The translations under genes were made by a program, and so were the position numbers. Shown here in pieces: positions 20,282 to 28,929 of a stretch of DNA of 64,000 nt. Source of the stretch: Enterobacter mori. GTDB lineage: Bacteria; Pseudomonadota; Gammaproteobacteria; Enterobacterales; Enterobacteriaceae. Under the pieces are notes generated by a model that had not been told where the DNA came from, searched no databases, and saw nothing but the letters and a program-made list of their open reading frames with translations. The stretch spans positions 2,542,001 to 2,606,000 of the forward strand of contig NZ_CP104285.1 of NCBI RefSeq assembly GCF_025244905.1, given 5' to 3'. Each line of letters opens with the position of its first letter. Within the stretch, counting starts at the first letter, position 1.

Positions 20282-21002
20282 ATTCCATCTGTGCCCCGCC
20301 GTTCAGGCGGAAAACAATATTCACTATCAATCCACTGCCCGGCTTACCGGCTTCATAGCGCCATTTACGCATCGCTGCCTTTACATCGCGCTCAAACATA
20401 TTTGAAGGCTGCGCAGAAAGGATTTGCACATTGTCAACGCGGCCATCTGAGGTAACGTCAAACTTCACCCGCACGCGCCCTTCAATACGGAGCGCCTGAG
20501 CACGCGCCGGATAGGTAGGCTGGTTGCGGCTGAGCGCCCTTGGCCCCGCAGGCGCTGTAACGGTCGGCTTCGTGGCCGTTGCGGTGTTGTTCATCACCGG
20601 ACGCGAAGGCGCAGTATTCTCTACCGGCTGTGTTGGCCGCGTCTCGACCGGGCGGACTTCGCGTTTCGGACGCTCTTCGACTTTCTTCACCGGTTTTGGC
20701 TTCGGCTTAGGTTTCGGCTTAGGTTCCGGTTTGTGGATCACCACCGGCGCTTCCTTCGGGGGTTCCGGGACAGGCTCGGGTTCAGGCTCAGGTTCCACAA
20801 CCGGCTGTGGCGGCGGAGGTGCAACCTGCGGCGGCTCAAGATCCGCTGGCGAAACCATGGTCACGGAAATTGGCTGCGCTGGCGCTGGCATTTCAATAAC
20901 CTGATGAACCGAGGTATAGAGTAAACCCGCCACAACGGCACCGTGAATCACGACAGAAAGCAGCGTCGGCCAGGGAAAGCGGCGAGGTAAATCAAGGGTC
21001 AT
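20280..21002 (-). CDS. tonB: Energy transducer TonB
   Basis: 240-residue protein that links the ExbBD motor to outer-membrane receptors. The N-terminal signal anchor (about 12-32) is followed by the periplasmic Pro-rich region with [11 protein letters not shown] and [14 protein letters not shown] arrays (about 65-105), a linker, and the C-terminal domain with [17 protein letters not shown] and the YP motif that contacts TonB boxes. Met at 21002 is chosen by alignment with E. coli TonB; upstream codons are open. A Fur-like site lies ahead of it. It serves the receptor encoded nearby. Confidence 0.97.
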   Translation of the reverse strand: MTLDLPRRFPWPTLLSVVIHGAVVAGLLYTSVHQVIEMPAPAQPISVTMVSPADLEPPQVAPPPPQPVVEPEPEPEPVPEPPKEAPVVIHKPEPKPKPKPKPKPVKKVEERPKREVRPVETRPTQPVENTAPSRPVMNNTATATKPTVTAPAGPRALSRNQPTYPARAQALRIEGRVRVKFDVTSDGRVDNVQILSAQPSNMFERDVKAAMRKWRYEAGKPGSGLIVNIVFRLNGGAQME

Positions 21003-21049
21003 CGAAGTCATAATCATCAACGTTAAAAAACCGAACCCTGATTTTAAAT

Positions 21050-21068
21050 GCAAATAGCAATCATATTC
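21050..21068 (-). promoter_or_regulatory. Putative Fur site in the tonB promoter
   Basis: On the minus strand GAATATGATTGCTATTTGC lies about 50 bp before the tonB start. It keeps much of the Fur consensus and looks like the corresponding region of E. coli tonB, which is iron-regulated. The match is partial. Confidence 0.5.
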
Positions 21069-21223
21069 AATAAGACACTTGGTCTAAGCGCAATTTAAGC
21101 GCCAGAGCGGCGAAAAAAGGGGCATTTAGATCAGGGTTTTAACATTGTTTTTATCTTTACATTGCAGTCATTTGCCCTTTCACATAACGTAACTGGCACT
21201 TTTAACGGTTAAGGAGCTTCGCC

Positions 21224-21520
21224 GTGCTTTATGTGATTTACTCTGAAGATGTCGCTGAATCCCTGGAAAAACGCCAGTCTGTTCGCCCTGCCCACCTTGC
21301 ACGCTTACAGCTGCTGCAGGATGAAGGCCGCTTATTGACCGCTGGGCCTATGCCTGCGGTAGACAGCAACGATCCTGGCGCCGCGGGTTTTTCTGGCTCT
21401 ACGGTCATTGCCGAGTTTGAATCTCTGGAAGCGGCTACCGCCTGGGCTGATGCCGATCCGTATGTGGCTGCCGGTGTGTACGAAAAAGTCACGGTGCGCC
21501 CGTACAAAAAAGTCTTTTGA
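21224..21520 (+). CDS. yciI: YciI family protein
   Basis: 98-residue YCII-domain protein (ferredoxin-like fold) related to muconolactone isomerase-like and dehydrochlorinase enzymes. It has the conserved segment [13 protein letters not shown] and [17 protein letters not shown] with His and Asp residues typical of the family. GTG 21224 is the start, preceded by TAAGGAG (21209-21215). Biological role unknown. It is monocistronic, with a terminator following. Confidence 0.95.
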   Translation: MLYVIYSEDVAESLEKRQSVRPAHLARLQLLQDEGRLLTAGPMPAVDSNDPGAAGFSGSTVIAEFESLEAATAWADADPYVAAGVYEKVTVRPYKKVF

Positions 21521-21526
21521 TGCCTC

Positions 21527-21550
21527 AAGGCTCCGCAAGGAGCCTTTTTT
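21527..21550. terminator. Terminator after yciI
   Basis: AAGGCTCC (21527-21534) / GGAGCCTT (21539-21546) with loop GCAA, followed by TTTT. It can also end the convergent MarR-GNAT transcript, less well. Confidence 0.9.
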
Positions 21551-21559
21551 ATCGCATGG

Positions 21560-22513
21560 CTAAACCTGTTTGAATCGGGTGAACTGCTGCTCAATGATAC
21601 GACTGCCCCACTGATCGCCCTCCCACTCTTTCGCTAGCGTAAAGCCAAAGGATTCGTACAGGCGGCGGGCAGCGGTTAATTTATTGAACGTCCAGAGATG
21701 CACGGCAGAAAAGCCCTCGCTGTCGCAAAACTTCATGGCCTCGCTCAACAGTTTTTTGCCCACCCCGTGACCCCGGCAGCCGTCGTCCAGAATAAACCAG
21801 CGCAGATGCGCCTCACCCGGATCTAAATCTTCACCGTCAATGGCGACAGATCCCACAACTCTGCCGTTCATCACGGCCAGCCAGATCTGATTGCACGGCT
21901 TCTCAAGGCGTCCGCTAAATTCAGCAAGCCCGGCAGCAACTTTGGCTTCAAAGAAGCTGCCAAAGTTATGCTCGCGTGCGTAATAGCTGCCGTGCATTTC
22001 CGCGATGCGGCCAATCATGCCAGGACGATAGCCTTCGGCAATCACGGGGGCCGCTGGCTGTCGCTCAGCGCCGCTCTCCCGGCAGGCCAGCAGCGCGTTG
22101 GCGTAGAGCGACAGTACTTGAGAAATGGTTTCCTGCTGTATGGGATCCAGTGATTGTATCGCTGAAATGACCCGCTCGCTCCCGTAGGCATTAATCTGTT
22201 CAACGGTCGTGCGCCCCTTTGCAGTCAGCCGGAGACTTTTGGCACGGGCATCTTGCGCAGAAACAACCTCCTCCAGTTCGCCTGCGGAAATAAGGCGCGA
22301 CAGCATCCGGCTGACGCTGGATTTTTCCAGACCCAGCAGCTGCACCAGCTGACCTGCGGTCATCTCCTTATGCAGCTCAATTTCCACGAGGGTGTGTACG
22401 GCCGAGGGCGAGTAATGTGTAGAGGCCAGCTTTGAGGCCATAAAGCCCAGCTCTCTGACCATCAGACGTGACGCAACGCGAATATCGCTTACTACAGGGG
22501 ATTCAGTATGCAT
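21560..22513 (-). CDS. MarR-type regulator fused to GNAT acetyltransferase
   Basis: 317-residue two-domain protein. A MarR winged helix (about 5-145) has MTAGQLVQLLGLEKSSVSRM as recognition region and SAQDARAKSLRLTAKG as wing. A GNAT acetyltransferase follows (about 155-317), with the acetyl-CoA motif GCRGHGVGKKLL and LWTFNKLTAARRLYESFGF. Known MarR-GNAT fusions exist, but ligand and substrate are unknown here. ATG 22513 is chosen because GGAGG lies 6 nt upstream; ATG 22528 would start inside a palindrome. The gene likely represses itself. E. coli does not have it at this site. leuE lies upstream, separated by a terminator. Confidence 0.88.
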   Translation of the reverse strand: MHTESPVVSDIRVASRLMVRELGFMASKLASTHYSPSAVHTLVEIELHKEMTAGQLVQLLGLEKSSVSRMLSRLISAGELEEVVSAQDARAKSLRLTAKGRTTVEQINAYGSERVISAIQSLDPIQQETISQVLSLYANALLACRESGAERQPAAPVIAEGYRPGMIGRIAEMHGSYYAREHNFGSFFEAKVAAGLAEFSGRLEKPCNQIWLAVMNGRVVGSVAIDGEDLDPGEAHLRWFILDDGCRGHGVGKKLLSEAMKFCDSEGFSAVHLWTFNKLTAARRLYESFGFTLAKEWEGDQWGSRIIEQQFTRFKQV

Positions 22514-22519
22514 TCTTTC

Positions 22520-22558
22520 CTCCGTCATTTGGTTGTACTATACAACTAAATGACGGAG
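22520..22558. promoter_or_regulatory. Palindromic operator before the MarR-GNAT gene
   Basis: Two 18-bp arms, CTCCGTCATTTGGTTGTA and TACAACTAAATGACGGAG, are inverted repeats with one mismatch around CTA. The centre GTTGTA-CTA-TACAAC looks like a MarR-family site. The left arm contains the Shine-Dalgarno of the MarR-GNAT gene, so protein binding or an mRNA hairpin would block expression. Confidence 0.8.
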
Positions 22559-22574
22559 CATTCTCAACGACATT

Positions 22575-22601
22575 AAAAAGGCTCCCTCAGGAGCCTTTTT
22601 T
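22575..22601. terminator. Terminator between leuE and the MarR-GNAT gene
   Basis: GGCTCC (22580-22585) / GGAGCC (22590-22595) with loop CTCA, flanked by AAAAA and TTTTTT. On the minus strand it ends leuE before the regulator gene. Confidence 0.9.
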
Positions 22602-22604
22602 CCG

Positions 22605-23240
22605 TCAATGCAGCGACGCTAATCTCGCCGCAAAGCCGACAAATAATAGTCCGATCAGCCCATTTCCCAGCTTCGCCAGTTTCTTTTTGGTTTTCAGGTA
22701 GCGGGTAACAAACGCGCCAGAGAAGATCAGAAAGCTCATGTACATAAAGCTAATCAGCTCAAGCGTGGTCGCGAGGATCAGGAAAGAGGTTCCTGTGTTT
22801 GGCGCATTCACGTCAATAAACTGTACGAAGAATGACACGTAAAACAGAATCGCTTTCGGATTCGTCAGGCTCAATACCAGGGAGCGTTTCATGATCGCGC
22901 TGGCAGGCTCGGTTCCACCTTCGTGGGCGTTATTCTGGCGAGTCAGAACGGACCACAGCATTTTGCCGCCGAGCCACAGCAGATAAAACGCACCCAGATA
23001 GCGGAAAATATTGAACAGCACCGGCGTGGTCTGGATTAAGGCCGCGACGCCTGCCCATGCCAGAAACATCAAAACCGCATCGCCGATAAACACACCGGTC
23101 GCGGCGAGATAGCCTTTTTTGATGCCGTGACCAATACCCGTTTTCAATACAAACAGCGTATTCGGACCGGGTACCAGCACAATGAAAAATGCGCCGACCA
23201 CGTACGTCCAGAAATTCAGTACACCAAACTCCGCAAACAC
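22605..23240 (-). CDS. leuE: Leucine exporter LeuE (LysE/RhtB family)
   Basis: 211-residue inner-membrane exporter with about six hydrophobic helices. It follows E. coli LeuE (YeaS) from [16 protein letters not shown] through [28 protein letters not shown] and [20 protein letters not shown] to the end [12 protein letters not shown]. LeuE exports leucine and some other hydrophobic amino acids. In E. coli it lies elsewhere (yeaS), so its presence here is an accessory placement. It is transcribed toward a terminator in front of the MarR-GNAT gene; whether that regulator acts on leuE is unknown. Confidence 0.9.
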   Translation of the reverse strand: MFAEFGVLNFWTYVVGAFFIVLVPGPNTLFVLKTGIGHGIKKGYLAATGVFIGDAVLMFLAWAGVAALIQTTPVLFNIFRYLGAFYLLWLGGKMLWSVLTRQNNAHEGGTEPASAIMKRSLVLSLTNPKAILFYVSFFVQFIDVNAPNTGTSFLILATTLELISFMYMSFLIFSGAFVTRYLKTKKKLAKLGNGLIGLLFVGFAARLASLH

Positions 23241-23258
23241 CTCTCCCTCCTTTTGCTC

Positions 23259-23297
23259 AAAAACAACGGGAATATCGCTGCAAAAACGATATTCCCG
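23259..23297 (-). terminator. Terminator of the lipoprotein gene
   Basis: Perfect 11-bp stem CGGGAATATCG (23267-23277) / CGATATTCCCG (23287-23297) with a 9-nt loop; on the minus strand it is followed by TTGTTTTT. Confidence 0.8.
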
Positions 23298-23309
23298 AAA
23301 ACTGTCGCG

Positions 23310-23720
23310 TTATTGTACGCCGTTATAGCCGTCAAGATAAGTCATGGCCAGTTCGTTGCCGTATAAAATGGCATCCTTCGGCTCCATTTCCGAGGTCCAT
23401 TTACTCCCACTATTCCCCGTGAAAGCATGCTCCGTTTTGGCCTCATCCTTTAACCGATCGCGAATAGCCTGTGCATACTGCTGGGCGTAAGACGGCGGTT
23501 GCCCCGCGGCGCGGTCTGCTTTCCCCTGCTTATACAGCTCACGAAACTGCGGCACATTGAGACGGTAGTTTTGCGAAATACTGGAGGTATAATTCCCGCC
23601 CGTAAAATTGGATTGATGCGAGACGAAATAATAGGCATGTCTTTCAGGTGAGGGTTTGTTGCTGTTGCAACCGCTGAGGACAGCGATCCCCATAAGTACC
23701 GCGACCACTTTTCCATTCAT
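23310..23720 (-). CDS. Small Exc2-like lipoprotein
   Basis: 136-residue putative lipoprotein. The signal peptide MNGKVVAVLMGIAVLSGC ends in lipobox LSGC, with Asn at +2, which favours the outer membrane. The mature part is hydrophilic, with repeated YKQGKADRAAGQPPSYAQQY and a C-terminal GNELAMTYLDGYNGVQ. It resembles chromosomal proteins annotated as Exc2-family lipoproteins, a name taken from plasmid ColE1-type exclusion proteins; that label is from memory and weak. Function unknown. It has its own terminator and lies between leuE and yciY. Confidence 0.75.
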   Translation of the reverse strand: MNGKVVAVLMGIAVLSGCNSNKPSPERHAYYFVSHQSNFTGGNYTSSISQNYRLNVPQFRELYKQGKADRAAGQPPSYAQQYAQAIRDRLKDEAKTEHAFTGNSGSKWTSEMEPKDAILYGNELAMTYLDGYNGVQ

Positions 23721-23819
23721 CCTTTGTTCCTTTTAAATTCATGAGGTTAGGCAAGTGGAGTATATCGCGGAATGAGGTCGGGAAGAGACTGCGAAAAATG
23801 ATAGTCTTATAAAATCAGC

Positions 23820-23838
23820 GGGCACCTTGACGGTGCCC
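23820..23838 (-). terminator. Possible terminator of yciY
   Basis: GGGCACC / GGTGCCC hairpin just downstream of the yciY stop; on the minus strand only a short T-rich stretch (GATTTTA) follows at a distance, so activity is uncertain. Confidence 0.45.
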
Positions 23839-23847
23839 TCATGGTTC

Positions 23848-24021
23848 TCAGATATCCTGGACGGCGAACAGCAACGCGTTGCGGTGTCTGTTGAGTCCAC
23901 ATTTTCTGATAGCGTGGATACGCATATTGCGACGGGATTGTGCTTCCAGCCAACGAGCCTTACGGCGACTCACCTGTCGCAACATACGCCAGCGCCCTAC
24001 TTCTGTTCTACTGCGCTTCAT
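23848..24021 (-). CDS. yciY: Small basic protein YciY
   Basis: 57-residue, strongly basic protein starting MKRSRTEVGRWRM and containing SRRKARW and QSRRNMRIHAIRKC. It matches E. coli YciY residue for residue over most of its length. The frame opens at an upstream ATG (24042), but the family start is Met at 24021. It is divergent from cls, as in E. coli. Function unknown; conservation of such a short ORF supports it as a real gene. Confidence 0.9.
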   Translation of the reverse strand: MKRSRTEVGRWRMLRQVSRRKARWLEAQSRRNMRIHAIRKCGLNRHRNALLFAVQDI

Positions 24022-24164
24022 ATCGACAACTCTTTCACTCACAGAGTCGTCATTATAAGCTCAACCCCGTCGCAAACCAGCGCTTTTATCTGCCGTTTTT
24101 ATTTGCCAGATGAATCCTGATGCGTACACTCATAACAATACGCTTTCAAAAGGATTTTTTACTT

Positions 24165-25625
24165 ATGACAACCTTCTACACCGTGGTGAGTTGGCTGGTC
24201 ATTCTGGGATACTGGCTGTTAATCGCGGGGGTGACGTTACGCATCCTGATGAAGCGCAGAGCCGTACCTTCTGCCATGGCCTGGCTTCTGATTATTTACA
24301 TTCTGCCGCTGGTGGGCATTATTGCGTATCTCTCTTTCGGTGAGCTCCATCTGGGTAAACGCCGCGCCGAGCGCGCCCGCGCGATGTGGCCCTCGACGGC
24401 AAAATGGCTCAGCGATCTTAAAGCCTGCAAACATATCTTTGCCGAAGAGAACAGCAGCGTCGCCTCTTCATTATTCAAGCTGTGCGAACGCCGCCAGGGC
24501 ATTGCTGGCGTTAAGGGTAATCAGCTGCAGTTAATGACCTCCTCCGACGATGTAATGCAGGCGCTGATCCGGGATATTCAACTGGCGCGTCATAACATCG
24601 AGATGGTTTTTTATATCTGGCAGCCGGGGGGCATGGCGGATCAGGTTGCTGAATCACTGATGGCCGCCGCTCGTCGCGGTATTCATTGCCGCCTGATGCT
24701 GGATTCCGCTGGCAGCGTCGCGTTTTTCCGCAGCCCGTGGGCGGGAATGATGCGCAATGCCGGTATAGAAGTGGTTGAGGCGCTGAAGGTTAATCTGCTG
24801 CGTGTCTTCCTGCGGCGCATGGATCTTCGCCAGCACCGCAAAATGATTTTGATTGATAACTATATTGCCTACACCGGCAGTATGAACCTGGTTGACCCGC
24901 GCTTCTTCAAGCAGGATTCAGGTGTCGGTCAATGGATCGATCTGATGGCGCGTATGGAAGGCCCGGTCGCCACCTCGATGGGGATCGTCTACTCGTGCGA
25001 CTGGGAAATAGAAACCGGTAAGCGTATTTTACCGCCGCCCCCAGACGGCAATATTATGCCGTTTGAAGAGGCCAGCGGACATACCATTCATACTATTGCC
25101 TCCGGGCCGGGTTTCCCGGAGGACCTCATCCACCAGGCATTACTCACGGCGACCTATTCTGCGCGTGAGTATCTGATTATGACGACGCCCTACTTCGTCC
25201 CCAGCGACGATCTGCTGCACGCTATTTGTACTGCCGCGCAGCGTGGTGTAGACGTCAGTATTATTATGCCGCGCAAAAACGATTCTCTGCTGGTCGGCTG
25301 GGCAAGCCGCGCATTCTTCAGCGAACTCCTTGCCGCAGGGGTGAAGATTTATCAGTTTGAAGGCGGACTGTTGCATACCAAGAGCGTGCTGGTGGACGGT
25401 GAGCTGAGCCTGGTGGGCACAGTCAATCTTGATATGCGCAGCCTGTGGCTTAACTTTGAAATCACCCTCGTGATTGACGATGCCGGGTTTGGTGGCGATC
25501 TGGCGGCGGTCCAGGATGATTATATCTCCCGCTCGCGCCTGCTGGATGCCAGACTGTGGGTGAAACGTCCTCTCTGGCAGAGAATTGCTGAACGACTGTT
25601 TTACTTCTTTAGTCCGTTGCTGTAA
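24165..25625 (+). CDS. clsA: Cardiolipin synthase A
   Basis: 486-residue inner-membrane phospholipase D-family enzyme that condenses two phosphatidylglycerols into cardiolipin and glycerol. Two N-terminal membrane helices (about 5-25 and 35-57) are followed by two HKD motifs: [18 protein letters not shown] and [23 protein letters not shown] 24165 is chosen since the product then starts [19 protein letters not shown] like E. coli ClsA; codons from 24120 are open but unsupported. yciU follows after 33 bp. Confidence 0.97.
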   Translation: MTTFYTVVSWLVILGYWLLIAGVTLRILMKRRAVPSAMAWLLIIYILPLVGIIAYLSFGELHLGKRRAERARAMWPSTAKWLSDLKACKHIFAEENSSVASSLFKLCERRQGIAGVKGNQLQLMTSSDDVMQALIRDIQLARHNIEMVFYIWQPGGMADQVAESLMAAARRGIHCRLMLDSAGSVAFFRSPWAGMMRNAGIEVVEALKVNLLRVFLRRMDLRQHRKMILIDNYIAYTGSMNLVDPRFFKQDSGVGQWIDLMARMEGPVATSMGIVYSCDWEIETGKRILPPPPDGNIMPFEEASGHTIHTIASGPGFPEDLIHQALLTATYSAREYLIMTTPYFVPSDDLLHAICTAAQRGVDVSIIMPRKNDSLLVGWASRAFFSELLAAGVKIYQFEGGLLHTKSVLVDGELSLVGTVNLDMRSLWLNFEITLVIDDAGFGGDLAAVQDDYISRSRLLDARLWVKRPLWQRIAERLFYFFSPLL

Positions 25626-25646
25626 AACGTGCCCAACGATGTTTAA

Positions 25647-25988
<342 letters not shown>

Positions 25989-25989
25989 T

Positions 25990-26017
25990 AAAAAAGGCTG
26001 CGATGGCAGCCTTTTTT
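25990..26017. terminator. Bidirectional terminator between yciU and the channel gene
   Basis: GGCTGC (25996-26001) / GCAGCC (26006-26011) with loop GATG, flanked by a run of A on the left and TTTTTT on the right. Confidence 0.92.
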
Positions 26018-26019
26018 AT

Positions 26020-26856
26020 TTAATCCGGTAATTCAGTACCACAGCGGTTACAGAAACGCGCGCTGTGTTCATGCTCACCCTGATGGCAGTTCAGACATTT
26101 ACGCTGCTGCTTGCGGTTCTGAAAAGCGCTGCTCATGTGGGTGGTAATCAGTCCCGTTGGGATCGCGATCACCGAATAGCCAATCAAAATCAGAACCGAT
26201 GCCACAATACGCCCAAGCGGCGTATGCGGTGTGATATCGCCGTAGCCAACGGTTGTAACGGTCACAATGGCCCAGTAGACGGACGCATTGAGCGTCGTAA
26301 AGCCATATTTGGGCCCTTCTATTAGATACATCAGCGCGCCAAAAACAATCATGACGATGGCAATAAACGAGTAGAACAAAATAAGCTGATGCCGCGCACT
26401 GACGATCGCACTCCAGAACACGCGTAATGACGGCATAAAACGCAGTAATTTCAGAATACGTAATACCCGAATCACACGCATCGCTCGCCAGGCGAAGACA
26501 TAGCTCAGGCTGATCTCCGGCCAAAGCCACATCACATAGAGCGGCAGGATGGTCGCTAAATCGATAAATCCCCAGAAGCTGAAAACATATCTGGCCGGGT
26601 TGGGCCAGGCTATCACTCTGAGGAGATATTCGGCGGTAAAGACCAGGGTAATCGCCAGCTCAAGCCAGACAAAGATATGCCATTCGTCAAACGTCAGGTG
26701 GTATTGCGTCCCGGCACCCGATTCAATAAAGATGACAACCACGCTGAGCAGCGCAAATAAACCGCAAAGACCTTCGAAGCGTCGTCCGGATACCGTTTCA
26801 GGATCGAATAAAAAGTGATAAAGCCGTCGACGGGCTGACGTGAATAAACGCGACAC
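26020..26856 (-). CDS. Kv-type voltage-gated potassium channel with C-terminal zinc ribbon
   Basis: 278-residue six-helix ion channel. The S4 voltage sensor has basic residues every third position (RAMRVIRVLRILKLLRF), and the pore carries the selectivity filter TVTTVGYGDIT. The C-terminus ends in a CLNC-x12-CNRC zinc ribbon after a short basic linker. There is no RCK domain, unlike E. coli Kch (about 417 residues), which occupies this locus there. GTG 26856 is chosen as start because GCGAGG sits 5 nt upstream; ATGs at 26889/26886 lie within the opp terminator hairpin. It is likely to form tetramers in the inner membrane. Physiological role unknown. Confidence 0.88.
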   Translation of the reverse strand: MSRLFTSARRRLYHFLFDPETVSGRRFEGLCGLFALLSVVVIFIESGAGTQYHLTFDEWHIFVWLELAITLVFTAEYLLRVIAWPNPARYVFSFWGFIDLATILPLYVMWLWPEISLSYVFAWRAMRVIRVLRILKLLRFMPSLRVFWSAIVSARHQLILFYSFIAIVMIVFGALMYLIEGPKYGFTTLNASVYWAIVTVTTVGYGDITPHTPLGRIVASVLILIGYSVIAIPTGLITTHMSSAFQNRKQQRKCLNCHQGEHEHSARFCNRCGTELPD

Positions 26857-26874
26857 AGTAACCTCGCAATAAAT

Positions 26875-26899
26875 AAGGGCTGACATCATGTCAGCCCTT
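26875..26899 (-). terminator. Terminator of the opp operon
   Basis: Perfect 11-bp palindrome arms AAGGGCTGACA / TGTCAGCCCTT around a 3-nt loop, 4 bp after the oppF stop. The minus strand continues ATTTATTG, a weak T tract. Confidence 0.75.
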
Positions 26900-26903
26900 G
26901 CGA

Positions 26904-27908
26904 TTATAACGGGTCTACTTTAAGGCAGGAAACCGCATGTCGGAAACTGCCCTCCAGCACCGGTCGTGTTTTTGCACATTCCGGACCGGCCATCGGACAG
27001 CGCGTGCGGAATACGCAGCCGGACGGCGGATTAATCGGCGAAGGCAACTCCCCTTCCAGCAGCTGAATGGTTTTATTTTTTTCAAGATCCGGGTCGGGGA
27101 TCGGCACTGCCGACATCAGCGCTTTGGTATAAGGATGCAGCGGGTTGTGGTACACCTCGTCATAGGTGCCCAATTCCACCGCGTGCCCCAGATACATCAC
27201 CAGTACACGGTCTGAAATGTGCTTCACCACGGCCAGATCGTGAGCGATGAAGATCAGCGAGAGCCCCATTTCACGCTGCAGCTTCTGCAGCAGGTTAACC
27301 ACCTGTGCCTGAATGGACACGTCCAGCGCGGAAACCGGCTCATCGCAAATAATCAGCTTCGGTTCGAGGATCAGCGCACGGGCAATACCAATACGCTGGC
27401 ACTGACCGCCCGAGAATTCATGCGGATAGCGGTTGATGAGGTTAGGCAACAGGCCGACTTTCATCATCATCGCCTTAACGCGATCGCGCACTTCCTGACG
27501 CGACATTTTCGGATGATAGGTTCGCAGCGGCTCGGCAATAATCTCGCCGATGGTCATACGCGGGTTCAGTGACGCTAGCGGGTCCTGGAAAATCATCTGG
27601 ATATCGCTGCGCACCTCGCGCCACTCGTCGGGTTTCATCCCCAGCAGGTCTTTGCCCAGCCAGGCCACTTTGCCGTCGGTGGCTTTCACCAGACCGATAA
27701 TGGCACGGGCAAAAGTGGACTTCCCGCAGCCAGACTCACCCACCACGCCCAGCGTTTCGCCCTCGTACAGGCGAAGCGTTACGCCATCAACGGCTTTGAG
27801 GGTTTTAGGCGGCTGCCAGAACCACTGTTTGCCGTCTTTGATATCGAAATGGACTTTAAGATCGGCAATTTCGAGCAGCACATTTCTTTTTTCATCTAAT
27901 GCGTTCAT
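26904..27908 (-). CDS. oppF: Oligopeptide ABC transporter ATP-binding protein OppF
   Basis: 334-residue ATPase of the murein/oligopeptide importer. Walker A GESGCGKST, signature FSGGQCQRIGIARAL, Walker B LIICDEPVSALD and the switch His in IAHDL are intact. The C-terminal oligopeptide-transporter extension with a Cys-rich RTRCPMAGPECA segment (an iron-sulfur-type element in this family) is present. Its start overlaps the oppD stop by 4 bp. It forms the heterodimeric motor with OppD. Confidence 0.97.
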   Translation of the reverse strand: MNALDEKRNVLLEIADLKVHFDIKDGKQWFWQPPKTLKAVDGVTLRLYEGETLGVVGESGCGKSTFARAIIGLVKATDGKVAWLGKDLLGMKPDEWREVRSDIQMIFQDPLASLNPRMTIGEIIAEPLRTYHPKMSRQEVRDRVKAMMMKVGLLPNLINRYPHEFSGGQCQRIGIARALILEPKLIICDEPVSALDVSIQAQVVNLLQKLQREMGLSLIFIAHDLAVVKHISDRVLVMYLGHAVELGTYDEVYHNPLHPYTKALMSAVPIPDPDLEKNKTIQLLEGELPSPINPPSGCVFRTRCPMAGPECAKTRPVLEGSFRHAVSCLKVDPL

Positions 27909-28918
27909 ACCAGCTCCTCATGCGACTTAAAGCAGGCGCGCAGGCGGCCTGGTGCAAACTCTTCCAGCGGCGGAGCGCTATTACAAATCTCCATCGCATG
28001 CGGACAACGTGGCTGGAATGGACAACCTTTTGGTAAACGCAGCAGGTTTGGCGGGTTACCCGGGATCGTCAGCAGGGATTCACCTTCGGCATCCAGACGC
28101 GGTACCGCATTCAGCAGGCCGATAGAATACGGATGTGCAGGCTGATAGAAGACATCACGCGCCTGACCGTACTCCATGGTACGACCGGCATACATCACCA
28201 GCACTTTGTCGCAGATACCCGCAACCACGCCCAGGTCATGGGTGATCATGATAATTGCCGTGTTGAATTCCCGCTTAAGCTCGTTCAACAGGGTCATGAT
28301 CTGTGCCTGAACGGTCACATCCAGCGCAGTGGTCGGCTCATCTGCAATCAGCAGTTTTGGCCGGCAAAGCAGCGCCATCGCAATCATCACGCGCTGACGC
28401 ATACCGCCAGAGAATTCGTGCGGGAACATGCGCATGCGCTTGCGCGCTTCCGGCATTTTTACCGCATCCAGCATTTTTACCGACTCTTCAAAGGCTTCCG
28501 CTTTACCCATACCTTTGTGCAGCATCAGCACTTCCATCAACTGTTCGCCGACGCGCATGTACGGATTTAAAGAGGTCATTGGGTCCTGGAAAATCATCGA
28601 AATCTGCTCGGCACGAAGCTTATTCAGCTCGTGTTCCGGCAGGTTGAGGATTTCACGACCGTTGAATTTCGCAGAACCACCAATCACGCCGTTAGACGCC
28701 AGCAGGCCCATCAGCGCAAACGCGGTTTGAGATTTACCGGAGCCAGATTCCCCCACGATCCCCAGCGTTTCACCGGCGCGCAGGTTAAAATTAAGGTCGT
28801 TTACGGCGGTTACATCACCATCCGGCGTTTTAAAGGTGACACGTAGATCGTTTACATCCAGCAGCATATTGCTCTGCTGTTGCGCCTTTGGCGCAGTGGC
28901 CGTTTCAATAATCGTCAT
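27905..28918 (-). CDS. oppD: Oligopeptide ABC transporter ATP-binding protein OppD
   Basis: 337-residue ATPase partner of OppF. Walker A GESGSGKSQT, signature FSGGMRQRVMIAMAL, Walker B LLIADEPTTALD and ITHDLG are present; the C-terminal PFQPRCPHAMEIC Cys cluster is typical of the Opp/Dpp group. Its stop overlaps oppF, and oppC lies 11 bp upstream on the same strand. Confidence 0.97.
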   Translation of the reverse strand: MTIIETATAPKAQQQSNMLLDVNDLRVTFKTPDGDVTAVNDLNFNLRAGETLGIVGESGSGKSQTAFALMGLLASNGVIGGSAKFNGREILNLPEHELNKLRAEQISMIFQDPMTSLNPYMRVGEQLMEVLMLHKGMGKAEAFEESVKMLDAVKMPEARKRMRMFPHEFSGGMRQRVMIAMALLCRPKLLIADEPTTALDVTVQAQIMTLLNELKREFNTAIIMITHDLGVVAGICDKVLVMYAGRTMEYGQARDVFYQPAHPYSIGLLNAVPRLDAEGESLLTIPGNPPNLLRLPKGCPFQPRCPHAMEICNSAPPLEEFAPGRLRACFKSHEELV

Positions 28919-28929
28919 GACGGCGCTCC

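Noticed and set aside
20524..20904. Gly/Ser/Thr-rich 126-codon open frame on the plus strand
   Set aside because: It is the antisense of the Pro-rich region of tonB, whose repeated Glu-Pro and Lys-Pro codons create the low-complexity shadow frame.
23827..24120. 97-codon plus-strand frame between the lipoprotein and cls
   Set aside because: It is antisense to the conserved yciY gene and has no ribosome binding site.
26856..26889. ATG 26889 as the start of the potassium channel gene
   Set aside because: It lies in the middle of the perfect opp terminator hairpin; GTG 26856 has a proper ribosome binding site.
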